Below are positions 33,993-42,055 of a stretch of 50,550 bases of DNA, in pieces (the first letter of the stretch is position 1; every line of letters starts with the position of its first letter). The stretch lies in assembly GCA_024277175.1 (NCBI GenBank), contig JAJRVT010000106.1, positions 1 to 50,550 of the forward strand, read 5' to 3'. A program made the translations under genes and the position numbers. The stretch is from Chloroflexota bacterium. Its GTDB lineage: Bacteria > Chloroflexota > Anaerolineae > Caldilineales > Caldilineaceae. Under the pieces are notes generated by a model. It did no database searches, had not been told where the DNA came from, and worked only from the letters and a program-made list of their open reading frames with translations.

Positions 33993-36131
33993 TCACCTCT
34001 CCCGCCAGACGACCCGCACATCCACCACCTTCACGCCCTGACCGGCCGGCAGCACGATCACCGGGTTCAGGTCCAGGGAGACCAGGCGAGTCGCTTCGCT
34101 CGCGGCCAACCGTCCCAGCTTCACCAGCAGATCCACCAGCGCATCCACGTCCGCGGGCGGCTGGCCGCGCACGCCCGCGAGCAGCCGCCCCAGCCGGGTC
34201 TCCTCGATCATGGCGCGGGCTTCCTCGGCGCGTAGCGGTGGCAGACGCAACGCAACCTCGTCCAGCAACTCCACGAAAATGCCGCCCAGCCCGCAGGCCA
34301 GGACCGGCCCGAACTGCGCGTCCTCGTGCACGCCCACCAGCGCCTCCACGCCCGGCGGGGCCATGCGCTGGACCAGGACGCCCTCCATCTCGTGGCCGGA
34401 CAGGGCCTGGAACAGTTCTGACGTTGCCTGGGCCACGGACTCGTCATCGGCCAGGTTCAGGCGCACCAGCCCGGCGTCGGATTTGTGGCTGAAGTCCAGA
34501 GAGAGCGCCTTCAGGACCACCGGGTAGCCCAGCCGCCGGGCCGCGGCTACGGCCTGGTCGGCCGTCTGCACTACTTCGCTTTCGATCAGGTGAATGCCGT
34601 AGTGGGCCAGGAGGGCGGTGGATTGACAGGATGACAAGGTGTCGGCCCCCCGGCCCCCAATTCTGGGGGAGGCTGGGCTGGGCTGAGCCTGGCTGGGCGA
34701 GCGTTCCCCCCAAGGTTGGGGGGCTAGGGGGGCTGCCCGCCAGTCAATCACCCGACGAAGGGCGTGGATGCAGTCGCTGGGCTGATCGAAGGTGGGGACG
34801 CCGGCCTCCACCAGTAGTCGGTGGGCCAGGGGCCAGGAGACGTCGCCCACGGGAACCCGTTGCCCGGTCCAGACCACACAGAGGGGTTTGGTCGTCCGCC
34901 GGGCCGCGACGATGATGGACTTGGCCGTGGCCACGTCTTCGGCCCGCACCGCAGACTTGGCCAGCAGCAACACGACCACATCAGTCTCCGGATCCTCCAG
35001 GAAGGGCAGCAGGGTCTCGCCGGCTTCTGGCCCGGCCGCGCCGGAGCCGCGCACGTCGGTCGGATTGCCCAGATCGCCAAAGGTGAGCAGATGGCCCATG
35101 GCCTGGAGGCGCTCCTGCAATTGGAGCGAAAGGGGCGGCAACGCCAGCCCGGCCAGGGAGCAGAGGTCCGCGGTCAGGGAGCCCATGCCGCCGGACTGGG
35201 TGACCAACGCCACCCGGCGGCCCGCGGGCCAGCGTCCGGCCCAGGCCGAAAACATCTGCACCGTGCGTGTCATCTCCAGCACGTCGTCCACCTGCACCAG
35301 GTTGAACTGGCGGCAGACGGCCTGGAAGACCCGGTCCGAGCCGGCCAGGGCCGCGGTGTGGGTGGCCGCGGCCTGCTGGCCCGCATCCGTGCGCCCGCTC
35401 TTGACCAGGACGATGGGTTTGCCCGCGGCCTGCGCGGTCCGGGCCGCGGCCACGAACGCGCGGCCATCCTTCACCCCTTCCACGAACGCGCCCACGACCT
35501 GGGTTTCCGGATCGGCCGCCAGGTAGCCCAGGCTGTCGGCCAGGGTCACATCCATCTGGTTGCCCAGGGAGATCAGCTTGCTCAGGCCCAAGCGATGGTC
35601 GCTGAAGACGCCGTAAAGGGCCATCATCAGCGCGCCGCTGGCCGAGACGAAGCCCACATTCCCCGGCAACGGCGGGACGGGCAGGCGGGTGACGATGGCA
35701 TGATCCAGCACGTTGGCCAGCCCGGCGCAGTTGGGACCCACCACGCGGATGGGGCTGTCCGCAACCAGGCGCGCCAACTCGTCCTGAAGCGCCTTTCCCT
35801 CGTCATCGCTCTCGGCGAAGCCGGCGGTGATGATCACGGCCGCGGGCACGCGCTTGCGGATGCACTGTTCGATCACGCTCAGAGTCGCCCGTCGGGGGGT
35901 GATGACCACGGCCAGGTCCGGCGTCTCCGGCAGGCTGGCCACGTCAGGATAGGCCCGCAGGCCGAAGACCGTCTCCCGCCTGGGGTTGACCGGGTAGATG
36001 CGCCCGCGGTAGCCATAGTCCATCAAATTGCGCAGGACGCCGGCCGGATACAGCCCCCGCTCCGACGCGCCCACGATGGCGATGCTGCGGGGGTGGAAAA
36101 AGGCGTCCAGATCGTGACCGCCCGCCATCAT
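33993..36131 (-). CDS. NDP-forming acyl-CoA synthetase (acetate--CoA ligase family)
   Basis: About 712 residues from ATG at 36131 (an ATG follows at 36128), with AAGGGAACGC upstream; the ATG overlaps the stop of the upstream gene by four bases. The open frame continues to 36887 but that part is a shadow. CoA-binding domain: FFHPRSIAIVGASERGLYPA, RIYPVNPRRETVFGLRAYPD. Ligase domains: VVGPNCAGLANVLDHAIVTR, THTAALAGSDRVFQAVCRQF, LVTQSGGMGSLTADLCSLAG. C-terminal ATP-grasp: YPVVLKALSLDFSHKSDAGL, VLACGLGGIFVELLDEVALR, LDLNPVIVLPAGQGVKVVDV. It would interconvert acyl-CoA plus NDP with acid plus NTP. A proline/serine-rich linker insertion at about residues 463-505 is encoded by repeats. Confidence 0.93.
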   Translation of the reverse strand: MMAGGHDLDAFFHPRSIAIVGASERGLYPAGVLRNLMDYGYRGRIYPVNPRRETVFGLRAYPDVASLPETPDLAVVITPRRATLSVIEQCIRKRVPAAVIITAGFAESDDEGKALQDELARLVADSPIRVVGPNCAGLANVLDHAIVTRLPVPPLPGNVGFVSASGALMMALYGVFSDHRLGLSKLISLGNQMDVTLADSLGYLAADPETQVVGAFVEGVKDGRAFVAAARTAQAAGKPIVLVKSGRTDAGQQAAATHTAALAGSDRVFQAVCRQFNLVQVDDVLEMTRTVQMFSAWAGRWPAGRRVALVTQSGGMGSLTADLCSLAGLALPPLSLQLQERLQAMGHLLTFGDLGNPTDVRGSGAAGPEAGETLLPFLEDPETDVVVLLLAKSAVRAEDVATAKSIIVAARRTTKPLCVVWTGQRVPVGDVSWPLAHRLLVEAGVPTFDQPSDCIHALRRVIDWRAAPLAPQPWGERSPSQAQPSPASPRIGGRGADTLSSCQSTALLAHYGIHLIESEVVQTADQAVAAARRLGYPVVLKALSLDFSHKSDAGLVRLNLADDESVAQATSELFQALSGHEMEGVLVQRMAPPGVEALVGVHEDAQFGPVLACGLGGIFVELLDEVALRLPPLRAEEARAMIEETRLGRLLAGVRGQPPADVDALVDLLVKLGRLAASEATRLVSLDLNPVIVLPAGQGVKVVDVRVVWRER
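34620..34742. repeat. Repeat cluster inserted in frame within the acyl-CoA synthetase gene
   Basis: It contains a piece of the octamer array (GATTGACAGGATGACAAGGT), a palindromic CCCCCAATTCTGGGGG, short GGCTGGGCTG tandem repeats, and a second palindrome CCCCCCAAGGTTGGGGGG. It encodes a Pro/Ser-rich linker between the ligase and ATP-grasp domains and leaves the frame intact. Confidence 0.8.
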
Positions 36132-38344
36132 GCGTTCCCTTTCGTGAGAAACCGAGTTTTTGTCAAAAACTCGGTTTCTTCCCTTCCCGCCACGACCACG
36201 CGCTCGTAGCGGGTGTGGCTGCCGCCGAAGTTGGCCAGGCCGATCTGACCGTGAAGATAGGGCGCTTCCGGGTCGCTCCACAGGAAAAGGGGCTGGGCGC
36301 GCGGGGGTTCGTCTCCGCCGTCCTCTGAAATGCGGGCGATGCTCACGGCCAGGTCGGCGGCGTTGATCTGGATGAAGAGCCGGTAGCGCTCGTGGTGACG
36401 CCAGGGATAGCTGGTCCGGGTGATCAGGCGATAGGGGCCCAGCAGCGGATCCCGCTGGCCGGGCGTGGCCTTGTAGAGCGCGACCTGGCCATTGGGCGCC
36501 AGACCCGCGGCATAGGCGCGCAGGGTTCCCTGGACGCGCGCCAGCACGTTGTGATAATCGCCGACCACGGGCGTCAGGTCCACGGAAAGGGCCAGGTCCC
36601 GCCAGGCCACGTCGCCGCTGTAGCTTTCGGCCCGGTTCGCGCCGCTGCCGTGATAGCCGCCGTCCTCCAGCCGCCAGTAGCCGCGGGCGAAGGTCCACTG
36701 GCTGATGGCGTCCTGTTCGGGGCGCTCGCGGCTGAAGTCGGTGAGATAGCGGGGCGGGCCGTTCCACTCCAGGGAGTCCAGCCAAAGCGCGCCGCTCCAC
36801 GGTTCGCCCAGGTTGCGGATGACGATGCCGGCCTGGGAGAGGAGCGCGTTCTCCAATTCGGGCAGTTGGAAGGTCAGCGTATGCCACTCTCCGGGGATCA
36901 GCGCCTCCCCCGCCTGCTGGATTTTCTCGCCCCGGTTGTCATCCCAGGCGTAGAGGCCGGCGCGCAGGGTGTCGGGCGCGTCCGCAGGCAGGAAGAGGCG
37001 CGCGGTCAGGGCCTGGCCGGGAGTGAGGGTGGGCGAGAAGCTGGCCTTGTAGTGGTTGGCGCTCAGTTCATCGGTGTGAACGTAGGTGCGGGTGAAGAGG
37101 CGCACCTCACCCTTTTTGTTGAGCTTGCGCACGGTCATGCGCAGGACGCCCCGCCCGCTTTGGGCTTCGTCCGTGGCCAGTTGCCGGAGGGAGACGAGGG
37201 TGGCGCGCTTGGTCCAGACCTGGAAGCCGTGGGTGGAGCCGGGCAGGTCGAAGTGGTAGCGGGGCAGGGCAGGCCGAGCGCTTGGCTCCACGCCCGCGAT
37301 CTCCTGGCCCAGGCGCTGGAAGAGATCGACGCAGGCCGGGATGTCGGTCAGGTTGCGCACGCCGATGACGCTCGCGGCCACCAGCAGGTCGTTCATAGGC
37401 TCCCGCCAACTGGCGTCGATGCCGTCCAGCCCCGCCATGACGCCCATGATCGCGCCCACGTTGCCCACGTTGCAATCCGTGTCCCAGCCGGCCATGGCCG
37501 CGATCCGAATCGCGCGCGAAAAATCGCCCTGTCCATAGAGCAGGGCCAGGACCACCACGCCGGCGTTGGGGATGATGTGGACCACGCCACCGTAGCGGTC
37601 ATAGCCGAAATTCGCGGCCAGATGGCGGTAGGCCGCGCGCCAGTCATCGGGCCGCTGGGCGTGAAAGTCGAGCATGGCCTGCACCACCCGCGCGTAGTCG
37701 CTCTCCGGCTCCACCAGGGAGAGGCCCCGCTCCACCAGCCGCCGGGGATCTCGCTCGCTGAAGGCCAGGCTGACCAGGCCGGCGATGAAGCGCCCGCCGT
37801 TGATACCGTCGCCGTCATGGGTCACGCTGGAGGCCTTGGCCGCGTAGGCCGCGGCCAGTTCGGGGTTGTTAGGCGCGACCAACCCCCAGACGTCGCTGAA
37901 GATCTGGCCGCCGATCTGCTCGGCCATAGTCTTGCCATTTTGCGCAATCGATCCGGAGCGGGGCGCGGGGATGCCGTTGGCCAGGTTAAGGTAGGCCGTG
38001 TGCTCGGTGGAGACGCCGTAGCCGCCCCACCAGAAGGTCCCCCGCTGGTCAGCCAGGTAGTTGAAGACCGTGTCGCCCATCTGCCGGGCCGTCACGGTCG
38101 GGCCGTAGTCCTCCAGCGCGCGGATGATGATGAGGGGAAAGGCGGTGTCATCATCGGGTTTGAAGATCTTACCCGGCGGCAAGGGAAAGAAGCCATCGAT
38201 TTCGCCCAGGCTGTCGCGGATCTCGTCATGGGTCCAGTTTTCAATGGGCGCGCCCAGGCGCACGCCGATGCACTTGCCCAGCCAGCCGGCGTAGAGGCGA
38301 TCCCGGTAGTCCGCGGGCAATGGATGGGTTGCGTTTGAATTCAT
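36128..38344 (-). CDS. ADP-ribosylglycohydrolase-family protein with C-terminal beta-sandwich domains
   Basis: 738 residues. The N-terminal catalytic half (about 1-355) has LYAGWLGKCIGVRLGAPIEN, the metal motif FKPDDDTAFPLIIIRALEDY (Asp64-66), SVTHDGDGINGGRFIAGLVS and AGWDTDCNVGNVGAIMGVMA, all features of the dinuclear magnesium site of ADP-ribosylglycohydrolases. The C-terminal half contains two beta-rich regions: one with LLSQAGIVIRNLGEPWSGAL, the other ending HGQIGLANFGGSHTRYERVV, like concanavalin/galactose-binding domains. The last residues (TEFLTKTRFLTK) come from palindrome family C. No signal peptide is visible. It likely hydrolyses an N- or O-glycosidic ADP-ribose-like bond; exact substrate unknown. 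The ATGA overlap couples it to the synthetase. Confidence 0.88.
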   Translation of the reverse strand: MNSNATHPLPADYRDRLYAGWLGKCIGVRLGAPIENWTHDEIRDSLGEIDGFFPLPPGKIFKPDDDTAFPLIIIRALEDYGPTVTARQMGDTVFNYLADQRGTFWWGGYGVSTEHTAYLNLANGIPAPRSGSIAQNGKTMAEQIGGQIFSDVWGLVAPNNPELAAAYAAKASSVTHDGDGINGGRFIAGLVSLAFSERDPRRLVERGLSLVEPESDYARVVQAMLDFHAQRPDDWRAAYRHLAANFGYDRYGGVVHIIPNAGVVVLALLYGQGDFSRAIRIAAMAGWDTDCNVGNVGAIMGVMAGLDGIDASWREPMNDLLVAASVIGVRNLTDIPACVDLFQRLGQEIAGVEPSARPALPRYHFDLPGSTHGFQVWTKRATLVSLRQLATDEAQSGRGVLRMTVRKLNKKGEVRLFTRTYVHTDELSANHYKASFSPTLTPGQALTARLFLPADAPDTLRAGLYAWDDNRGEKIQQAGEALIPGEWHTLTFQLPELENALLSQAGIVIRNLGEPWSGALWLDSLEWNGPPRYLTDFSRERPEQDAISQWTFARGYWRLEDGGYHGSGANRAESYSGDVAWRDLALSVDLTPVVGDYHNVLARVQGTLRAYAAGLAPNGQVALYKATPGQRDPLLGPYRLITRTSYPWRHHERYRLFIQINAADLAVSIARISEDGGDEPPRAQPLFLWSDPEAPYLHGQIGLANFGGSHTRYERVVVAGREETEFLTKTRFLTKGNA
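36147..36179. repeat. Palindrome family C (copy 2), inside a coding 3' end
   Basis: Arms AGAAACCGAGTTTTT and AAAAACTCGGTTTCT with loop GTC. It encodes part of the last residues of the ADP-ribosylglycohydrolase-family protein. Confidence 0.88.
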
Positions 38345-38370
38345 GGGAATGTCCTGTTCTCAAATAATTT

Positions 38371-38656
38371 CGACGCAAAGACGCCAAGGCGCAAAGGCAG
38401 CGCAGAGAGCTTCGCTTTTCTTTGCGTTTCTCTGCGCCTTGGCGACTCTGCGTCAAAAGAGATACATTCGACGCAGAGGCGCAAAGACGCAAAGGCTACG
38501 CAGAGAGCTTCGCTTTTCTTTGCGTTTCTCTGCGCCTTGGCGACTCTGCGTCAAAAGAGATACATTCGACGCAAAGTCGCGAAGGCGCAAAGGCAGCGCA
38601 GAGAGTTCCACTTTTCTTTGCGTTTCTCTGCGACTCTGCGACTTTGCGTCAAATAC
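38371..38656. repeat. Three tandem 98-bp palindromic repeats
   Basis: Copies start at 38371, 38469 and 38567, a period of 98. Each has a left half CGACGCAAAG...GGCGCAAAGGCAGCGCAGAG and a complementary right half CTTTGCGTTTCTCTGCG...GACTCTGCGTC, so each can form a long hairpin. The 327-base gap between the permease and the ADP-ribosylglycohydrolase genes is almost entirely this array; no gene is seen in it. Confidence 0.9.
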
Positions 38657-38671
38657 GTCCCGTCGAAGACA

Positions 38672-39562
38672 TCACCCCTTCAACCCCACCGAAGCAATGC
38701 CGCCGATCAACTGGCGCTGGACGAAGAAATAAAGGATCAAAATCGGCAAAATAGAAACCAGGGTCGCGGCCATGAACAGATTCCATTCCACGCTGTAACG
38801 TCCTTTGAAGAAAGCCAGTCCCACCTGCACTGGGAACTTATCGAAACTGTTGAGGTAGATCAACGGGTGCAAAAACTCATTCCAGGTCCACCAGAAGGTG
38901 TAGACCAGGATGATGGTCAGGGGCGGCTTGCACAAGGGTAGGATGATGCGGTAGAGAATGGTCCACGTGCCGGCGCCATCCATGCGCGCGGCCTCGTCCA
39001 GGTCCCGGGGCAGGGTCTTGATGTATTGCACCATGAGGAAGATGAAAAACGGGTTGCCGAAGAACGCCGGCAACACCAGCGGCCAGTAGGTGTCGATCAT
39101 GTTCAGCCGGTGATAGATGGCGAAGAGAGGGATTAGCTTGATATGGCCGGGGATCATCATGGTGGCCAGCATGAGCACGAAGAGAACGTTGCGTCCCGGA
39201 AAGCGCAGGCGAGCAAAGCCATAGGCGATCAAGGGCACGGCCAGCAGCTCGCCGATGACGTTGACGACCACCAGGAAGGCGCTGTTGAGCATGAAACGGC
39301 CCATGGGATACTTGGTGAACGCCTCCCGATAGTTCTCCCAGTGTAGGGTTTCCGGGATCCACTGGGGCGGCCAGGCGAAGATCTCCCAGCGCGCCTTGAG
39401 GGAGGTGGAGAGCATCCAGAAGAGGGGGATCATGACGATAAAAGCCAGGGCGGTCATGACCAGATAGGCCAGGCCGTTGCCCAGCCAGCGTCTGGCCCGG
39501 CTGGAAAGCAGGGGCGCTTTGGGGCCGGCGGCGCGGGGAGCGTCGAGTTGCTGGGCCATCAT
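38672..39562 (-). CDS. Sugar-type ABC transporter permease (MalG/AraQ-like)
   Basis: About 296 residues from ATG at 39562, which overlaps the upstream permease stop by four bases. Six membrane segments are apparent. The EAA-like loop ALPRD-type sequence is QYIKTLPRDLDEAARMDGAG, followed by TWTILYRIILPLCKPPLTII, typical of the carbohydrate uptake permease that pairs with a MalF-type partner. The C-terminus FVQRQLIGGIASVGLKG is the family ending (R-Q-x-I-x-G-x-x-x-G-x-x-K-G). No ATPase gene follows, so a shared MsmX/UgpC-type ATPase encoded elsewhere is expected. Confidence 0.93.
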   Translation of the reverse strand: MMAQQLDAPRAAGPKAPLLSSRARRWLGNGLAYLVMTALAFIVMIPLFWMLSTSLKARWEIFAWPPQWIPETLHWENYREAFTKYPMGRFMLNSAFLVVVNVIGELLAVPLIAYGFARLRFPGRNVLFVLMLATMMIPGHIKLIPLFAIYHRLNMIDTYWPLVLPAFFGNPFFIFLMVQYIKTLPRDLDEAARMDGAGTWTILYRIILPLCKPPLTIILVYTFWWTWNEFLHPLIYLNSFDKFPVQVGLAFFKGRYSVEWNLFMAATLVSILPILILYFFVQRQLIGGIASVGLKG

Positions 39563-40476
39563 GACTTCTCCTGTTCCGACTCGTAATAGACCCAATGTTT
39601 GGACAGATAATTCATGACCACGGTGGCGGCCAGGATGATGAGCATCAGGATGATGGCCAGGGCCGAGGCGTAGCCCATGTTGAAGTTCTGGAAGGCCTCT
39701 TCATAGAAGTAATACAGGTAAAAATAGGTGGCTTTGAGGGGACCGCCCTTGGTGATGACGAAGGCCTGGGTGAAGACCTTGAAGGAATCGATCATCTCCA
39801 CGATCAGCAGAAAGAAAAGGATGGGGGTGAGCAGGGGCAGGGTGATGCGCCAGAAGCGACGCCACATGTTGGCCCCGTCGATTTTGGCCGCTTCGTAGAG
39901 GTGGGGCGGGATGTTTTGCAGGCCGGCCAGGTAGATCACCGCGCTGCCGCCCACCGCCCACACGTTCATCAGCGCCACCGACGGCAAGGCCCACTGGGGA
40001 TCCCAGAACCAGGCCGGCCCCTGGATGCCGATCTGGGCCAGCAGCGCGTTGATTACGCCCGTGTCCGGGTGCAGGAGCCACATCCACATCAGTGAGACGG
40101 CCACGCCGGAGATCACCGCCGGGATGTAGAAGATGGTGCGATAGAAGTTCATGCCCCGGATCTTCAGGTTGAGCAGCAGCGCCAGCCCCAGCCCGAAGAT
40201 GATCTTCAGGGGCAGAGAGAGCAGCACATAGTAGAATGTCACCTTCAAAGCCTGCCAGAAGAGCGGATCCCGGGTGAACATGCGCGTGTAGTTATCGAAG
40301 CCGATCCACTCGGCGGGCCGGGTCACGCTCCACTGGGTGAAGCTATAGTAGACCGACGCCAGGACAGGGATCAGCGTGAAGAGCAGAAAACCGATCAGCC
40401 AGGGGGCAATGCTGATATAGCCTTCCATGGCTTCCCGTCTCGTCCGGGGTGACATCTCGCGCCACGTGGAGAACAT
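39559..40476 (-). CDS. Sugar-type ABC transporter permease (MalF/UgpA-like)
   Basis: About 305 residues from ATG at 40476, preceded by AGGAGGT; the open frame to 40536 crosses palindrome family A and is not coding. Membrane segments include ISIAPWLIGFLLFTLIPVLA. The coupling loop is LQNIPPHLYEAAKIDGANMW then RRFWRITLPLLTPILFFLLI, the EAA motif. The N-terminal YYSFTQWSVTRPAEWIGFDN is typical of the MalF/UgpA group. It forms the pore with the next gene product. Confidence 0.93.
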   Translation of the reverse strand: MFSTWREMSPRTRREAMEGYISIAPWLIGFLLFTLIPVLASVYYSFTQWSVTRPAEWIGFDNYTRMFTRDPLFWQALKVTFYYVLLSLPLKIIFGLGLALLLNLKIRGMNFYRTIFYIPAVISGVAVSLMWMWLLHPDTGVINALLAQIGIQGPAWFWDPQWALPSVALMNVWAVGGSAVIYLAGLQNIPPHLYEAAKIDGANMWRRFWRITLPLLTPILFFLLIVEMIDSFKVFTQAFVITKGGPLKATYFYLYYFYEEAFQNFNMGYASALAIILMLIILAATVVMNYLSKHWVYYESEQEKS

Positions 40477-40499
40477 GGTCAAACCTCCTACGAAAGGAG

Positions 40500-40589
40500 A
40501 TAGACCGCGGATTAGGCGGATTAGGCGGATCAACACGGATTTTTAAAAATCCGTGTAAATCAGCCCGATCCGCTCAATCCGCGGTCTAT
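40500..40589. repeat. Dispersed palindrome, family A (copy 2)
   Basis: Outer arms ATAGACCGCGGATTAGGCGG and CCGCTCAATCCGCGGTCTAT, inner arms CACGGATTTTTA and AAATCCGTG. It lies between the binding-protein and first permease genes and could form a hairpin modulating their relative expression. Confidence 0.85.
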
Positions 40590-40596
40590 CTTTGTA

Positions 40597-41937
40597 TCAA
40601 CCGCCCAGCCGGTCGCGGCATTCATCCAGGGCTTCCTGGGCCGCGGGGACCACGGCGTCCAGCTCGGACTGGATCTGGTCGCGCTCGATATCGCCCAGCA
40701 TGATCTTGTCCCAGACGTCGCCGGCCGCGCGGGCCACGGCGCCGTCACAGGGATGGGCGATGCGCCACTCGGAGACCTGCTTGAGTTTGAGCACATCGAA
40801 GAACGCCTGCGCGTACTCCTGGTCAGCGTCCTTGTACTGCTCCAGGACCGAGGGGATGGAGGGGAAGAGGTTGCCGTTCTCCATCAGGAACTTCTGGCCT
40901 TCAGGACCGACCCACCAACTCAGGAATGTCCAGGCCTCGTCGGGGTGCTCCGTCCCCTTCCAGATGGAGGAGGTCAGAGACCAGGCATTGACGTAGCGTT
41001 CATGGCCTTCCACCTGAGGTTCGGGAACCACGCCGAAGTTGGCGCCGGCCTTGACCGCGTTGAGCATGTGCCCCTGGTTGAGGGTGGCCATGGCCAGACG
41101 ACCGGCCAGGAAGAGGTCCACCGGCCCGGTGCCCTCGGTGCCCAGCACCTCGATATCCGCGGGCGTGGGCGTGCTGCCGCTCTGCACCAGGTCCCACAGC
41201 CAGGTATAGGCGGCCACGGATTCGGGACCGTTGAGATAGCCGTCCACCGTCATGCTATCATCGCTGTAAGGATGCGCGCCATAGTTGAACCAGATGGCCC
41301 GGAACGGACGGCGAGGGCGGTCGCCGCCCCAGCGTTTCACATCCGGATCCATCAGCTGGGTGGACATGGTGATGAAGTCCTCGGTGGTCCAGTCCGCGCC
41401 GGGATAGGCCACGCCGGCCTCGTCGAAGACGTCCTTGTTGTACATGACGAACTGCGCGCCCACGCCCAGGGGCAGGCCGACGACCTTATCCTGCCAGACG
41501 GCGCGGGTGTTCCAGAAGCCCTCGAAGTACATGCTGGGGTCGAAGTTCGGGTCGGCCTCGATGTAGGGCGTCAGGTCCAGCGCCTCCGGGAACCAGTTGT
41601 TGTCCCAGAAGAAGGCCACGTCCGGCGCGCCCTGGCCGGCGCCCAGTGCGGTCGTCATCTTGTCGCTGAATCCGCTCTCCGGCAGAACAGTCATGTTGAC
41701 CTTGATGTTGGGATGGGAGGCCTCGAACTCGGCCACCATGGCCTTCTGCACTTCTTCCGAATATTCCTCCGAATTGACCGTCCACCAGTCGATGGTGACC
41801 GGCTCGCCGGCCGCCGCGGCCTCCTCTCCCGCCGGCTGCTCGGCCGCGGGCTGTTGGCCAGCCGGCGCCGCGGTGCAACCCGCCAGAACGATGATCAAAC
41901 TCAACAACAACGTGACAAACAGCATACTCTTACGCAT
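40597..41937 (-). CDS. Sugar-type ABC transporter substrate-binding lipoprotein
   Basis: About 446 residues from ATG at 41937, with CAGGAGGTAAG upstream. The signal peptide SMLFVTLLLSLIIVLAGCTA has a lipobox LAGC. The mature protein contains VTIDWWTVNSEEYSEEVQKA, VAEFEASHPNIKVNMTVLPE, FVMYNKDVFDEAGVAYPGAD, and NAWSLTSSIWKGTEHPDEAW, typical of family 1 sugar-binding proteins. It binds ligand outside the membrane and delivers it to the two permeases encoded next. Ligand unknown; the neighbouring ADP-ribosylglycohydrolases suggest a ribosyl or glycosyl conjugate. Confidence 0.92.
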   Translation of the reverse strand: MRKSMLFVTLLLSLIIVLAGCTAAPAGQQPAAEQPAGEEAAAAGEPVTIDWWTVNSEEYSEEVQKAMVAEFEASHPNIKVNMTVLPESGFSDKMTTALGAGQGAPDVAFFWDNNWFPEALDLTPYIEADPNFDPSMYFEGFWNTRAVWQDKVVGLPLGVGAQFVMYNKDVFDEAGVAYPGADWTTEDFITMSTQLMDPDVKRWGGDRPRRPFRAIWFNYGAHPYSDDSMTVDGYLNGPESVAAYTWLWDLVQSGSTPTPADIEVLGTEGTGPVDLFLAGRLAMATLNQGHMLNAVKAGANFGVVPEPQVEGHERYVNAWSLTSSIWKGTEHPDEAWTFLSWWVGPEGQKFLMENGNLFPSIPSVLEQYKDADQEYAQAFFDVLKLKQVSEWRIAHPCDGAVARAAGDVWDKIMLGDIERDQIQSELDAVVPAAQEALDECRDRLGG

Positions 41938-42055
41938 TGTCTTACCTCCTGAAGTGAAAGAATAAAAAGAGTTGCAAGGTGCAAGTCGCAAGGGGCAAGT
42001 TGCAGGTCATGGGCGGCGTCACTAGCCACTAACCACCTACCACTTGCCACCTACT

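Noticed and set aside
36134-36887. Upstream extension of the acyl-CoA synthetase frame by about 250 codons
   Set aside because: It is antisense-type shadow coding over the ADP-ribosylglycohydrolase gene; the domain start and ribosome binding site are at 36131.
38343-38941. Plus-strand frames repeating FLCVSLRL-like peptides
   Set aside because: Produced by the 98-bp palindromic array; not real proteins.
40477-40536. Longer start for the MalF-like permease
   Set aside because: The extra residues (LIRLIRLIRG) come from palindrome family A; AGGAGGT marks the start at 40476.
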